Assembly: GCA_963781955.1 (NCBI GenBank)
Contig: CAWAHU010000003.1
Span: forward strand, 1 to 64,000
Direction: 5' to 3'
From: Bog-473 sp963781955
Lineage (GTDB): Bacteria; Actinomycetota; Acidimicrobiia; Acidimicrobiales; RAAP-2
DNA length: 64,000 nucleotides
How positions within the stretch are numbered: position 1 is the first letter of the stretch; every line of letters starts with the position of its first letter. This document shows, one piece after another, positions 48,820-57,407 of the stretch. Position numbers and translations under genes: made by a program. The notes beneath the pieces are model-generated. The model worked only from the letters and a program-made list of their open reading frames with translations, ran no database searches and was not told the origin of the DNA.

Positions 48820-49743
48820 GTGTCGAACGCGGGCGCGGCAGTCGCCGACCTGGGCCTCCCAGGCGGCGCGCCGCCGCCCACTGACCGCAGGCCGGGGCGG
48901 CGGCGAGGGCGCCTCTTCCCCCCCGTGACGCCCTCCCCCGCCCTGGCCGATGCGGGCCGGCTCGCCGGTCGCGTGGCGGGCCCGGCCCTCGCCGTCACCT
49001 ACTTGTCGCTGCTGGTGCTCCTCCCGGTGGCGGCGCTCTTCGCCAAGGCGTTCAGCGGTGGGTGGTCGGCGTTCTGGAGTGCCGTGACCCAGCCCGAGGC
49101 GGTGGCCGCGCTCGAGCTGACCCTGGCCGCGTCGGCCATCGTCGCCGTCGTCAACTCGGTGGCCGGGCTGGCCATCGCGTTCGTGCTCGTGCGCGACGAC
49201 TTCCGCGGCAAGGCGCTCGTCAGCGCCGTGATCGACCTCCCCTTCGCCCTCCCCACGATCGTGGCCGGGCTGACCCTCCTCGCGCTCTACGGCCCGCACA
49301 GCCCCTTCCATGTCAACCTGGCCGGTACCCGCCTGGGCATCGGGGCCGCGCTGCTCTTCGTGACCCTGCCCTTCTGCGTGCGCAGCGTCCAGCCGGTGCT
49401 GGCCGAGCTCGACACCGAGATCGAGGAGGCAGCCGCCTCCCTCGGCGCCTCGCCGCGCCAGGTGCTGCGGCGTGTCGTCCTCCCGAGCATCTTGCCCGCG
49501 GTGCTGGCCGGGGCCGGGCTGGCCTTCGCCCGCGCCGTCGGCGAGTTCGGGTCGGTCGTCCTCATCTCGGCCAACATCCCGTTCAAGACCGAGGTCGCCT
49601 CCTCGTGGATCTACAGCCTCTCGCAGAGCGGCGACCTCCCGGGGGCCAGCGCGGTCTCCGTCGTGCTGGTGGCCATCTCCCTCCTGGTCCTGGTCGCCAT
49701 CGGCTGGGCCCGACGCCGCTTCGACGTCCCGGAGGCGGTGTGA
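48820..49743 (+). CDS. cysT: Sulfate ABC transporter permease CysT
   Basis: 307 residues from GTG 48820. A hydrophilic 60-residue N-terminal stretch precedes six membrane segments ('LAVTYLSLLVLLPVAALFAK', 'VVNSVAGLAIAFVLVRDDFR', 'VIDLPFALPTIVAGLTLLAL'). 'RSVQPVLAELDTEIEEAAAS' with 'LGASPRQVLRRVVLPSI' is the EAA loop, and 'ARAVGEFGSVVLISANIPFK' is characteristic of CysT/CysU. Partner of CysW in the membrane. The stop overlaps the cysW start (GTGA). Confidence 0.9.
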   Translation: MSNAGAAVADLGLPGGAPPPTDRRPGRRRGRLFPPVTPSPALADAGRLAGRVAGPALAVTYLSLLVLLPVAALFAKAFSGGWSAFWSAVTQPEAVAALELTLAASAIVAVVNSVAGLAIAFVLVRDDFRGKALVSAVIDLPFALPTIVAGLTLLALYGPHSPFHVNLAGTRLGIGAALLFVTLPFCVRSVQPVLAELDTEIEEAAASLGASPRQVLRRVVLPSILPAVLAGAGLAFARAVGEFGSVVLISANIPFKTEVASSWIYSLSQSGDLPGASAVSVVLVAISLLVLVAIGWARRRFDVPEAV

Positions 49744-50558
49744 GGACGCGCTGGCGCCTGCCCTTGCGCGTCGCCGTGCTGGCCTATGTCGGCCTGCTCG
49801 TGATCCTGCCCGTGTCGACCGTGTTCTACCGGGCCTTCGAGCACGGGCTCGGCGCGGCATGGGACGCCCTGACCGCCCCCGACGCCGTCCACGCCCTGTT
49901 CCTCACGTTCCTCGTCGCGGCCATCGCCGTTCCCCTCAACACCGTGTTCGGGGTCGGGGTGTCCCTGATCCTGGCCCGGCACCGCTTCCCGGGGGCCTGG
50001 CTGCTCGATGCGCTGGTGGACATCCCCCTGGCCATCTCCCCGGTGGTGATCGGCCTCGCCCTGATCCTCGTCTACGGCAAGACCGGATGGTTCGGCGACT
50101 GGCTGGCCCGGCAGGGCATCACGGTGATCTTCTCGGTGCCGGGCATCGTCATGGCCTCGGCCGCGGTCTCGCTCCCCTATGTGGTGCGCGAAGTGCTCCC
50201 GGTGCTCCAGGAGATCGGCACCGAGCAGGAGCAGGCCGCCCGGACCCTCGGCGCCGGGCCGATCACGGTGTTCCGGCGCATCACGTTGCCCAACATCCGC
50301 CGCGGCCTGGCCTACGGGGTCACGCTCACCACGGCCCGGGTGCTGGGCGAGTTCGGCGCCGTGGCGATGGTGTCGGGTGCCGTCGCGGGGAAGACGCAGA
50401 CGCTCACCCTCTTCATCTCCGCGGGCATCGAGAACCTCGAGCCCACCAACGCCTACGTCGGCGCGGTGACGCTCTGCGTGGCCGCCCTCATCGTGCTCAC
50501 CGTCCTGACCGTCACCGACCGCTCGCGCGACACCTGGCACCGGGGGGTGACCGCGTGA
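49740..50558 (+). CDS. cysW: Sulfate ABC transporter permease CysW
   Basis: 272 residues from GTG 49740. Six membrane segments: 'LAYVGLLVILPVSTVFYRAF', 'FLTFLVAAIAVPLNTVFGVG', 'ALVDIPLAISPVVIGLALIL' and later ones. The EAA loop is 'QEQAARTLGAGPITVFRRIT', and 'ARVLGEFGAVAMVSGAVAGK' with 'TLFISAGIENLEPTNAYVGA' are CysW features. Together with CysT it forms the sulfate channel. Coupled at both ends by GTGA overlaps. Confidence 0.9.
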   Translation: MRTRWRLPLRVAVLAYVGLLVILPVSTVFYRAFEHGLGAAWDALTAPDAVHALFLTFLVAAIAVPLNTVFGVGVSLILARHRFPGAWLLDALVDIPLAISPVVIGLALILVYGKTGWFGDWLARQGITVIFSVPGIVMASAAVSLPYVVREVLPVLQEIGTEQEQAARTLGAGPITVFRRITLPNIRRGLAYGVTLTTARVLGEFGAVAMVSGAVAGKTQTLTLFISAGIENLEPTNAYVGAVTLCVAALIVLTVLTVTDRSRDTWHRGVTA

Positions 50559-51562
50559 GCATCCACGTCGCCGGGATCTCCAAGCGCTTCGGCGAGGCGG
50601 TGGCCCTCGACGACGTGACCCTCGAGGTGCCCTCCGGCTCGCTCACCGCGCTCTTGGGCCCGAGTGGCGGCGGCAAGTCCACGCTCCTGCGCATCATCGC
50701 CGGGCTCGACACGCCCGACACCGGGACGGTGTCCATCGACGGCCAGGACCTGACGGCCACGCCGGCCCGGCGGCGCGGGGTCGGCTTCTGCTTCCAGCAC
50801 TACGCCCCGTTCCGCCACCTCACCGTCCGGCGCAACGTCGCCTTCGGCCTCGAGATCCGGCGCCGGCCCAAGGCCGAGATCGCGCACCGGGTCGACGAGC
50901 TGCTCGAGCTGGTCGGCCTGGCCCACCTGGGCAACCGCTACCCCTCGCAGCTCTCGGGGGGCCAGCGCCAGCGCATGGCGCTGGCCCGGGCGCTGGCGAT
51001 CGAGCCCAAGGTCCTCCTCCTCGACGAGCCGTTCGGCGCGCTCGACGCCCAGGTGCGCACCCAGCTGCGCCAGTGGCTGCGCGACCTGCACGACACGCTG
51101 CACGTGACCACGGTGCTGGTGACCCACGACCAGGAGGAGGCCATGGAGGTGGCCGACCGCCTGGCCATCGTCAACCACGGCCGCCTCGAGCAGGTCGGCG
51201 CACCGGCAGACATGTACGACAACCCGGCCAACGAGTTCGTGTTCACCTTCCTCGGGCCGGCCACGCGCCTCGACGGCGCGTGGGTGCGGCCCCACGACCT
51301 CGTCGTCCACCGGGCCGGGGTCGAGCGGCCCCCGGGCGCGGCCGCCGGCACGGTGACGAGGATCACCCACCTCGGCTTCGAGGTGAAGGTCGACGTTGCC
51401 CTGGCCGGGGGTGGCGATTGCTGGGTCCAGCTCAGCCGCGGCAGCGCAGCGGAGCTCGGGCTCGAGGCCGGACAGCCGGTGTGGGTGGCCCGGGCCGAGC
51501 CCGCCGCGCCGGAAATTGTCGAGGAGTTGTGCATACCGGCCGGCACCGCCGACGCTTCTTGA
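50555..51562 (+). CDS. cysA: Sulfate ABC transporter ATP-binding protein CysA
   Basis: 335 residues from GTG 50555 (overlapping the cysW stop). Walker A 'GPSGGGKST', 'RGVGFCFQHYAPFRHLTVRR', signature 'LSGGQRQRMALARAL', Walker B 'LLLDEPFGALDAQVRTQLR' and switch 'LVTHDQEEAMEVADR' are intact. The C-terminal TOBE-like part begins 'DGAWVRPHDLVVHR' and has 'GTVTRITHLGFEVKVDVALA'. It hydrolyses ATP to drive sulfate import. Last gene of the operon; no convincing terminator follows before the next promoter. Confidence 0.92.
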   Translation: MSIHVAGISKRFGEAVALDDVTLEVPSGSLTALLGPSGGGKSTLLRIIAGLDTPDTGTVSIDGQDLTATPARRRGVGFCFQHYAPFRHLTVRRNVAFGLEIRRRPKAEIAHRVDELLELVGLAHLGNRYPSQLSGGQRQRMALARALAIEPKVLLLDEPFGALDAQVRTQLRQWLRDLHDTLHVTTVLVTHDQEEAMEVADRLAIVNHGRLEQVGAPADMYDNPANEFVFTFLGPATRLDGAWVRPHDLVVHRAGVERPPGAAAGTVTRITHLGFEVKVDVALAGGGDCWVQLSRGSAAELGLEAGQPVWVARAEPAAPEIVEELCIPAGTADAS

Positions 51563-51626
51563 GATTCACCTGAACTTCATTGCGCTGACACACCGGCTGC
51601 GGCGCACCGGTGGCGGGGGCCACCCC

Positions 51627-51656
51627 TTGACAGTTTCCGGTGTCTGTTGGTACGTT
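51627..51656 (+). promoter_or_regulatory. Sigma-70-type promoter before the regulator gene
   Basis: TTGACA (51627-51632) and TACGTT (51651-51656) are 18 bases apart, a near-consensus pair, in an AT-richer stretch. The transcript would begin near 51663, where a short hairpin cctgc-tctca-gcagg (51664-51678) forms its 5' end. Confidence 0.55.
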
Positions 51657-51709
51657 CAAAAAACCTGCTCTCAGCAGGGATTTTGAGGGGGTTATCCACG
51701 GGGATGGCG

Positions 51710-51748
51710 ATGTGCCGGCCCGGCTAGCGATAACCGGAGGCGGCACAT
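51710..51748 (+). promoter_or_regulatory. Inverted repeat over a ribosome site and start codon
   Basis: ATGTGCCG (51710-51717) and CGGCACAT (51741-51748) are perfectly complementary; an inner CCGG/CCGG pair extends the stem. The right arm contains the first two bases of ATG 51747 and directly follows GGAGG 51736-51740. As RNA it would hide both. It could alternatively be a DNA operator. Confidence 0.45.
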
Positions 51749-51923
51749 GACGCGCACACTGTGCGCACGGCAGCGAGGGGACCGGCGGGCTCAGCTCCGG
51801 CGATGTGAGGTGCTCCGTCGCGCGCGCGACGAATTCGTGCGCGACGGCCCCGAACATGCGAACAATTCCCCGGCGCCACCGCCGCCCCGCCCGAAGCGGG
51901 GTCATGCGTCGTGGGGCCCGTGA
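51747..51923 (+). CDS. Small basic protein or leader peptide upstream of the regulator
   Basis: A 58-codon frame with an ideal GGAGG six bases before ATG. The product starts 'MTRTLCARQRGDRRAQLRRC', is rich in Arg, and ends in a Pro-rich tail ('NNSPAPPPPRPKRGHASWGP'). It lies between the promoter and the large regulator gene, 40 bases ahead of the latter. It has no family I know. The placement suggests a translated leader that couples or tunes regulator expression, or a small regulatory partner. The start is overlapped by an inverted repeat. Confidence 0.4.
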   Translation: MTRTLCARQRGDRRAQLRRCEVLRRARDEFVRDGPEHANNSPAPPPPRPKRGHASWGP

Positions 51924-51963
51924 ACGGACGACGCGCCGATTTCCGCAGCCGGGGTGACCGGCC

Positions 51964-54900
51964 ATGACGCAGATCCCGCCGCAGGGGACAGAGGTCCGTG
52001 ATCCGACGCGCCCGGGTCGCGGAGAATCCCTACACCGCCGCGGCCACTTGGCCGATACCAACGACATGGGACACGCAACAACGTCGGCCCGCGGCGCTGT
52101 CTCGCAGCTCACGCCGCGGGCCTTCGCGGTCCAGACGGCGAGCATGCCGCTCGAGCCGCTGGTCGGCTGCCGCCGTGAGCGCGCCCACCTCGAGAAGACG
52201 CTGCGCGACGCCCGGGCGGGGCACAGCGCCGTCGTGGGCATCCACGGCCTGGCCGGGTCGGGCAAGAGCTACCTGGTCGAGACCATGGTGGCGGAGGCCT
52301 CGGGCTTCACCGTGGTCCGGCTGCCCGTGACCGCGGGTGACGCCGGCCCGATGGGCCTGTGGCACGACGCGTTCGAACTCGCCGAGGACCTGACCGCCGA
52401 CCCGGTGGCGCGACTCCGCGACGAGGAGGCGACCCAGCTCCGGTTGGCGTTCACCGACGCCGTGCGGACCACCTGCCGCCACACGTCCAACCCGGCCCTC
52501 CTGGTCTTCGAAGACTGCCAGCCGGCGCGCAAGGGTGCGGCCGAGGCGCTCGCCGCCGCCGTGCTCCGCCCCGAGCTCGACGTGACGGCGGTGTTGGTCC
52601 TCACGTGGCGCGACAACCCCGACGGCACGACCTTGTCGTTCAGCGAGCCCTCCTTCCCGGTCCACAAGCTTCAGGCGCTCACACTCGACCAGTCGGCCGA
52701 CTACCTGCTGCAGCGGGTGGGCAAGCTGCCCGACGCCGCGGTGATGGCCGAGTTGTGGCGCGCCACGGGAGGCAACCCTGCGGCGCTGCTCTCCGCCTGC
52801 TCGCACCTGAGCGACGAAGAGCTCGACGGCTTCGTCCCGCTGCCCGACCCGCTGCCCATCGGGTCCGAGCTGGCCGAGTCCTACGGGTCCTGGGCCGACG
52901 GCGTCGGGGGCGAGACGCGTCTGGCGCTCACCATCGCCGCCGCGGCGTGGATGACGCGGCCCGTGCTCGAGGACGCCCTGGCCCAGGCGGACCTGGGCGT
53001 CGAGGCGCTGCGGCCGGCCACCCAGCTCGGCGCCCTGGCCCTGCTCGGCGACCGGGTCGAGTTCGCCCATCCGCTGTGCCGCGCCGCCGTCTTCCAACGG
53101 GCCACCTCGGTGCAGATGCTCAAGGCGCGCGAGGCGGTGGCCCACGCCTACCGCCGCGCCGGCCTGCCCGAGCGGGCCGCCGTGCACGCCGCGCTGGCCA
53201 GCGAGGGGCGGGAGGGCACCGTGGCCAGCCTGTGCATGCAGGCCTCCCAGAACGCGTCGCAGCGCTCCGACCCCGAGGCGGCCGCCCGCTTCGAGATGCT
53301 CGGGGCGCAGTTCGCGCAGAACCAGCAGCGCGCGGCCCAGCACCTCATCCGGGCCTCGTCGCTGTGGCAGGCGGCCGGGCGGCCCGACCGGGCCATGGAG
53401 TGCCTGCGCCGCGTCACGCCGGTGAACTCCTCGACCGCCATCCTGGGCCAGGCCACCTACCGGGCCGCCCGCATCGACTTCGCCATCGAGGCGTCGCTGC
53501 AGTCCCCGGGACGCATGGCGGCCGGGGCCGAGGCGTGCGCACCGGACGAGACCGTCGACGCCGTCGCCATGCTGGCCGACGCCGCGGCCAGCGCCATGCT
53601 GACCGACCAGATCGACCAGGCCCAGCAGTTCGCCCGCCGGGCCGTCGAGCTCTCGCGCAACGCCCCGGCGCTCACGGCGGACATGGCACGGCTCACCCTC
53701 GACGCGGTGACCAGCCTGGTGTCGGCTGAGGCCGCGGTGGTCGAGGACCACGACAGTGTGGTCGCGGTCATGAACTCGCAGGGGCTGTTCACGGGCTCGC
53801 CGCAGCTGGCCTACCTGCTCGGCAGCGCGCTGGTCCCGGTGGCGCCGCCGGCCCTGGTCGGGCGCTGGTTCGCCTGGATGCAGGCCTCGGCCGGCACGGC
53901 ACTCAACCGGCCGCTGTCCGCCGTCATCGCCATGGTGCGCGCCAAGGAGCGACTCGACGCCGGCGACGTCGCCGAGGCCGTGGCCGCCGCTGATTTCGCG
54001 GTGTCCCAGCTCGAGGCGCTCCACGACCTCCCGCTGCTCTCGCGTGCTCTGGGCTGGTCCGCGTGGGCGCAGGCATCGGCCGGGCAGACGGCGCGCGCCT
54101 TCGAGACGGCCTCCAAGTTCTTCGCCCTCGAGTCGGTCATGACACACTCGGCCCGCCTGCAGGTCCTCACCTCGCTGGCCCACTGCGAGCTCCAGCGCGG
54201 GCACGTCGACCGGGCCACCGCCTGGCTGCGCGCGGTCGAGGACGAGTCGGTGACCCGCGACGGCTACCAGGGCTGCGCCGACTGGCCGCTGCTCCCCGTC
54301 TTCTTGCTCCTCGCGCTGCTGGCCGACTACGAGCCCCAGCGCATGCACCTGGCCGCCACCAGCGAGCCCGTGCGCGGCCCGGGTCACTGGCCCCGCTTGC
54401 AGGCCTGGAGCGAGGCCCTGCGCCAGACGGACCCGGCCGCCTCGCTCAGCCACCTCGACGAGCTGCTCTCCGGACCGGCGCGCGGGCCGCTGCTCAACGC
54501 GCAGATCAAGCTCACGTCGGCCCTCCTGCAGCGCAAGCTCGGGGCGAGTGAGGTGGCGCAGTTCAACTTCATGCAGGCGGCCACCGAGTTCCAGCGCTGC
54601 GAGGCGCACGGCTGGAGCACGCTGGCCACGTCGTGCCTCGAGGGGCTCGGGGCGCGCAACGACGACCCGGTTCCCGCCGCGCTCGCCCTCGACCCACTCG
54701 ACCCACTCGACCGGCTCGACCCGCTCGACCCGCTGGACCCGCTCGGAGCCGCCGACGTGGCGGAGGCGGCGGCGCTCGGCGCGGAGGATGCCGAGTCCAG
54801 GGCGCACCCCGAGAACGTGCGGCGCTCGAACTACGAGATCCGCCTCCTCGGCCAGTTCTCCGTCCTGCGAGACGGGACGCCGGCGGCCATCCCGCTCGGG

Positions 54901-55533
54901 CACGCCGCCCAGGCCCTCAAGGTGGTCGCCGTGTTCCGGCGCATCTCGGTGGACAACCTGGCCGAGCTCCTGTGGCCCGGGGCCGAGCCCGGGGTCGGGA
55001 CCCGCCGGCTGCGCAACATCTTGTGGCGCATCAAGTCGTCGAGCGGCGACCTGCTCCGGCGCTACGACAACTTCATCTGCCTCGAGGACGGCGTGATGAC
55101 CGACATGGCCCTCTTCGAGGAGGCGGCCGCCCACGCCTTCAAGGAGGGGCTCTCGCTCCAGGAGGCCCACCGGGTGGCCCGCGAGGCCATCCGGCTCTAC
55201 GGGGGCGAACTGCTGCCCTCGGACCGCTACGCCGACTGGACGACGGGCCCGAGGGAGAACCTCACCCAGCGGCGCCTGCAGCTTCTGGACCTCATGTTGA
55301 CCCACGCCACCGAGGCCGGGAACCGCCAGGAGGCCTTCTCACTGCTCGAGGACCTGATCGACGCCGACCCCTATGAGGAGCGCTACTACATCCAGCTCGC
55401 TACCCTGCACAGAGAGGCGGGGAACCGCAGCCGCATGCGGGCATCGATCTCGCGCGGCGAGCGGATGCTCGCCGACCTCGGCGTCGAACCGTCCCCGGAA
55501 TTCGTCGAATTCGTCGGGAGCATCCCGCTGTGA
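51964..55533 (+). CDS. Large transcriptional regulator: AAA ATPase, TPR region, C-terminal winged helix and BTAD
   Basis: 1189 residues from ATG 51964; ATGs at 52066 and 52144 are alternatives since homology begins near residue 60 ('MPLEPLVGCRRERAHLEKTL'). Walker A is 'GLAGSGKS' near residues 95-102, and 'ALLVFEDCQPARKGAAEA' is a Walker B-like stretch. The middle (about 370-900) is helical and TPR-like. A linker near residues 908-927 consists of six Leu-Asp-Pro/Arg units. From residue 955 comes an OmpR-type DNA-binding domain ('YEIRLLGQFSVLRDGTPAAI', 'LAELLWPGAEPGVGTRRLRN') and a BTAD ('EAFSLLEDLIDADPYEERYY'). SARP/AfsR proteins usually carry these two domains first, not last. Its site before the exopolysaccharide genes suggests it controls them. 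Confidence 0.8.
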   Translation: MTQIPPQGTEVRDPTRPGRGESLHRRGHLADTNDMGHATTSARGAVSQLTPRAFAVQTASMPLEPLVGCRRERAHLEKTLRDARAGHSAVVGIHGLAGSGKSYLVETMVAEASGFTVVRLPVTAGDAGPMGLWHDAFELAEDLTADPVARLRDEEATQLRLAFTDAVRTTCRHTSNPALLVFEDCQPARKGAAEALAAAVLRPELDVTAVLVLTWRDNPDGTTLSFSEPSFPVHKLQALTLDQSADYLLQRVGKLPDAAVMAELWRATGGNPAALLSACSHLSDEELDGFVPLPDPLPIGSELAESYGSWADGVGGETRLALTIAAAAWMTRPVLEDALAQADLGVEALRPATQLGALALLGDRVEFAHPLCRAAVFQRATSVQMLKAREAVAHAYRRAGLPERAAVHAALASEGREGTVASLCMQASQNASQRSDPEAAARFEMLGAQFAQNQQRAAQHLIRASSLWQAAGRPDRAMECLRRVTPVNSSTAILGQATYRAARIDFAIEASLQSPGRMAAGAEACAPDETVDAVAMLADAAASAMLTDQIDQAQQFARRAVELSRNAPALTADMARLTLDAVTSLVSAEAAVVEDHDSVVAVMNSQGLFTGSPQLAYLLGSALVPVAPPALVGRWFAWMQASAGTALNRPLSAVIAMVRAKERLDAGDVAEAVAAADFAVSQLEALHDLPLLSRALGWSAWAQASAGQTARAFETASKFFALESVMTHSARLQVLTSLAHCELQRGHVDRATAWLRAVEDESVTRDGYQGCADWPLLPVFLLLALLADYEPQRMHLAATSEPVRGPGHWPRLQAWSEALRQTDPAASLSHLDELLSGPARGPLLNAQIKLTSALLQRKLGASEVAQFNFMQAATEFQRCEAHGWSTLATSCLEGLGARNDDPVPAALALDPLDPLDRLDPLDPLDPLGAADVAEAAALGAEDAESRAHPENVRRSNYEIRLLGQFSVLRDGTPAAIPLGHAAQALKVVAVFRRISVDNLAELLWPGAEPGVGTRRLRNILWRIKSSSGDLLRRYDNFICLEDGVMTDMALFEEAAAHAFKEGLSLQEAHRVAREAIRLYGGELLPSDRYADWTTGPRENLTQRRLQLLDLMLTHATEAGNRQEAFSLLEDLIDADPYEERYYIQLATLHREAGNRSRMRASISRGERMLADLGVEPSPEFVEFVGSIPL

Positions 55534-55576
55534 GCCGCCGCAGCGAGGACCCGACCATCGTGAAGACCTGCGCACC

Positions 55577-57367
55577 ATGAAACCCTCCCAGCTCCCAACC
55601 GTCCGTATCGGGCCGGTCGACGTCCACGAGACCACCACGGCGTGCGTGGTCGACGTGGTCCGTGACGCGCTGCACGCCGGGACGGGCGGGCGGATCGCCA
55701 CACCCAACGTCGACCACCTCTACCGGGCCGAGCACGACGCGGAGTGCCTCGAGCTGCTGGCCGGCGCCGACCTGCGGGTGGCCGACGGCATGCCCTTGGT
55801 GTGGGCGAGCCGGATCCAAGGGACCCCGCTGGCCGAGCGGGTAGCCGGCTCGGACCTGGTGTGGAACCTGGCCGAGCTGGCCCAGGCCGAAGGCGTGCCC
55901 CTGGTGCTCCTCGGGGGGACCGACGAATCGGTCGAGGTCGCCGCCGATCGGCTGCGGCGGCACGCGCCCGGCGTCGAGGTCATCGCCCACTCGCCCCCGT
56001 TCGGCTTCGAGGACGACCCGGTGGAGATGTGCCGCATTGAGAAGCTCCTCGACCAAGACGGCACGGGGATCGTCCTGTGCGCGCTCGGCTTCCCCAAGCA
56101 GGAGCGCCTGGCCGAGCGGCTGCGGCGCACCCACCCGCGGTACTGGTTCATCGGGTGCGGCGCCGCCATCGACATGGTGGCCGGCCGCGCCCAGCGAGCG
56201 CCCGAGTTCCTGCAGCGTCTCGGCCTCGAGTGGACGTACCGGCTCGTGCAGGAGCCCCGGCGGCTCTTCCGCCGCTACATGCTGCACGACATCCCCTTCG
56301 GGCTGCTGCTGCTGGCCCGCTCCGCTGCCGTCCGCCTGTCGCCGTCGTCGAAGAGCCGGCGCCGCGGTTCCCGGCGCGCCAAGTTCGGGCCGCCGGTGTT
56401 CGTGGCCTGGGGCCTGGTGGGCCGGCGCGCCCACGAGCTCGCCGAGGAGCTCGGAGCCGACGTGCTCGCCTGTTACCCGCCCGGCACACCCGGGCGGCCG
56501 CCGGCGCTGCGCCGCTACCTGATGAGCACGCTCATGACGGTGCGTTACTTGGTGTCGCGGCGACCCTCGGCCGTCGTCGTGACCAACCCTCCGATCATCC
56601 CCTGCCTCCTCGCCCTGGCCTACACCCGCGTCACCGGCACCCCGCTCGTGGTCGACGACCACCCCGGTGCGTTCGGCGCCATGGGCTACACCATGGGCAA
56701 GCGGACCGAGCGCCTGCACCGGATGGTGGCACGCCGGGCCCGGGGCTGCCTGGTGACCGACGCCCAGTGGGTGGACGTGGTCCGTTCCTGGGGCGGCCGG
56801 GGCCTGATCCTGCACGAGTCGCCCGGCACCATCCGGCCGGCGGCGCCGCGCCCGTGCGCCGAGACGCCCGAGATCCTCTTCGTCTCGACCTTCGCCCGCG
56901 ACGAGCCGGTCGCCGAGGTCCTCGAGGCGGCCCGCCTGGTGCCCGAGATGCGCATCCGCATCACGGGCGACCGGGCCAAGGCGCCTGGCCGGTGTCCGCA
57001 CGACGTCTCGGTGCCCGACAACGTCGAGCTGACCGGTCTGCTCCCCTACGACGACTACGTCGACGCCCTACAGGGCGCGGACGTGATCCTGGCCCTCTCC
57101 ACCGAGCCGACGTCGGCCATGCGTGCCGGCTTCGAGGCGATCTGGGCCGAGAAGGTCCTCGTCGTCTCGGACTGGCCGCTCTCCAAGGAGCTCTTCCCCT
57201 CCGCCGTGCCGGTGGCCAACACGGCCGAGGACATCGCGGCGGGGTTGCGCGACGCGGTCAAGGACCACGCCCGCCTGGCGCTGCGGTCCCGGTCGGCGCG
57301 GGCCGAGCAGCTGGCCGCCTGGGACGAGCAGGTGGCCGGCCTCAGGTCGCTCGTCGAGCCGGACTGA
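55577..57367 (+). CDS. Fusion of WecG/TagA/CpsF (GT26) and GT4-like glycosyltransferases
   Basis: 596 residues from ATG 55577. Residues 1-235 are a GT26 domain: 'ATPNVDHLYRAEHDAECLEL', 'LRVADGMPLVWASRI', 'VPLVLLGGTDESVEVAADRL', 'GIVLCALGFPKQERLAERLR' and 'WFIGCGAAIDMVAGRAQRAP'. Residues 270-596 are a second transferase of GT-B type: 'AKFGPPVFVAWGLVGRRAHE', 'RRPSAVVVTNPPIIPCLLAL', 'GTPLVVDDHPGAFGAMG', 'CLVTDAQWVDVVRSWG' and 'LTGLLPYDDYVDALQGADVI'. GT26 enzymes add the second sugar (ManNAcA or GlcNAc-type) to polyprenyl-diphosphate-sugar; the second half would add the third. The gene begins 43 bases after the regulator. The stop lies in a 14-base tandem repeat. Confidence 0.85.
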   Translation: MKPSQLPTVRIGPVDVHETTTACVVDVVRDALHAGTGGRIATPNVDHLYRAEHDAECLELLAGADLRVADGMPLVWASRIQGTPLAERVAGSDLVWNLAELAQAEGVPLVLLGGTDESVEVAADRLRRHAPGVEVIAHSPPFGFEDDPVEMCRIEKLLDQDGTGIVLCALGFPKQERLAERLRRTHPRYWFIGCGAAIDMVAGRAQRAPEFLQRLGLEWTYRLVQEPRRLFRRYMLHDIPFGLLLLARSAAVRLSPSSKSRRRGSRRAKFGPPVFVAWGLVGRRAHELAEELGADVLACYPPGTPGRPPALRRYLMSTLMTVRYLVSRRPSAVVVTNPPIIPCLLALAYTRVTGTPLVVDDHPGAFGAMGYTMGKRTERLHRMVARRARGCLVTDAQWVDVVRSWGGRGLILHESPGTIRPAAPRPCAETPEILFVSTFARDEPVAEVLEAARLVPEMRIRITGDRAKAPGRCPHDVSVPDNVELTGLLPYDDYVDALQGADVILALSTEPTSAMRAGFEAIWAEKVLVVSDWPLSKELFPSAVPVANTAEDIAAGLRDAVKDHARLALRSRSARAEQLAAWDEQVAGLRSLVEPD

Positions 57368-57407
57368 TCGGACCGGACTGATCGGACCGGACTGATCGGA
57401 CCGGACT
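57361..57407. repeat. 14-base tandem repeat at converging gene ends
   Basis: ggactgatcggacc is repeated three times (57361-57374, 57375-57388, 57389-57402) with a partial fourth copy. It covers the TGA of the GT26-GT4 gene (57365-57367) and abuts the TAG of the opposing GT2 gene (57408-57406). Confidence 0.85.

Noticed and set aside
47776..49860. 694-codon minus-strand frame opposite the sulfate genes
   Set aside because: Shadow of sbp and cysT; Gln/Arg/Gly-rich and without any domain.
52030..55305. 1091-codon minus-strand frame opposite the regulator
   Set aside because: Antisense shadow; composition follows the reversed codons of the regulator.
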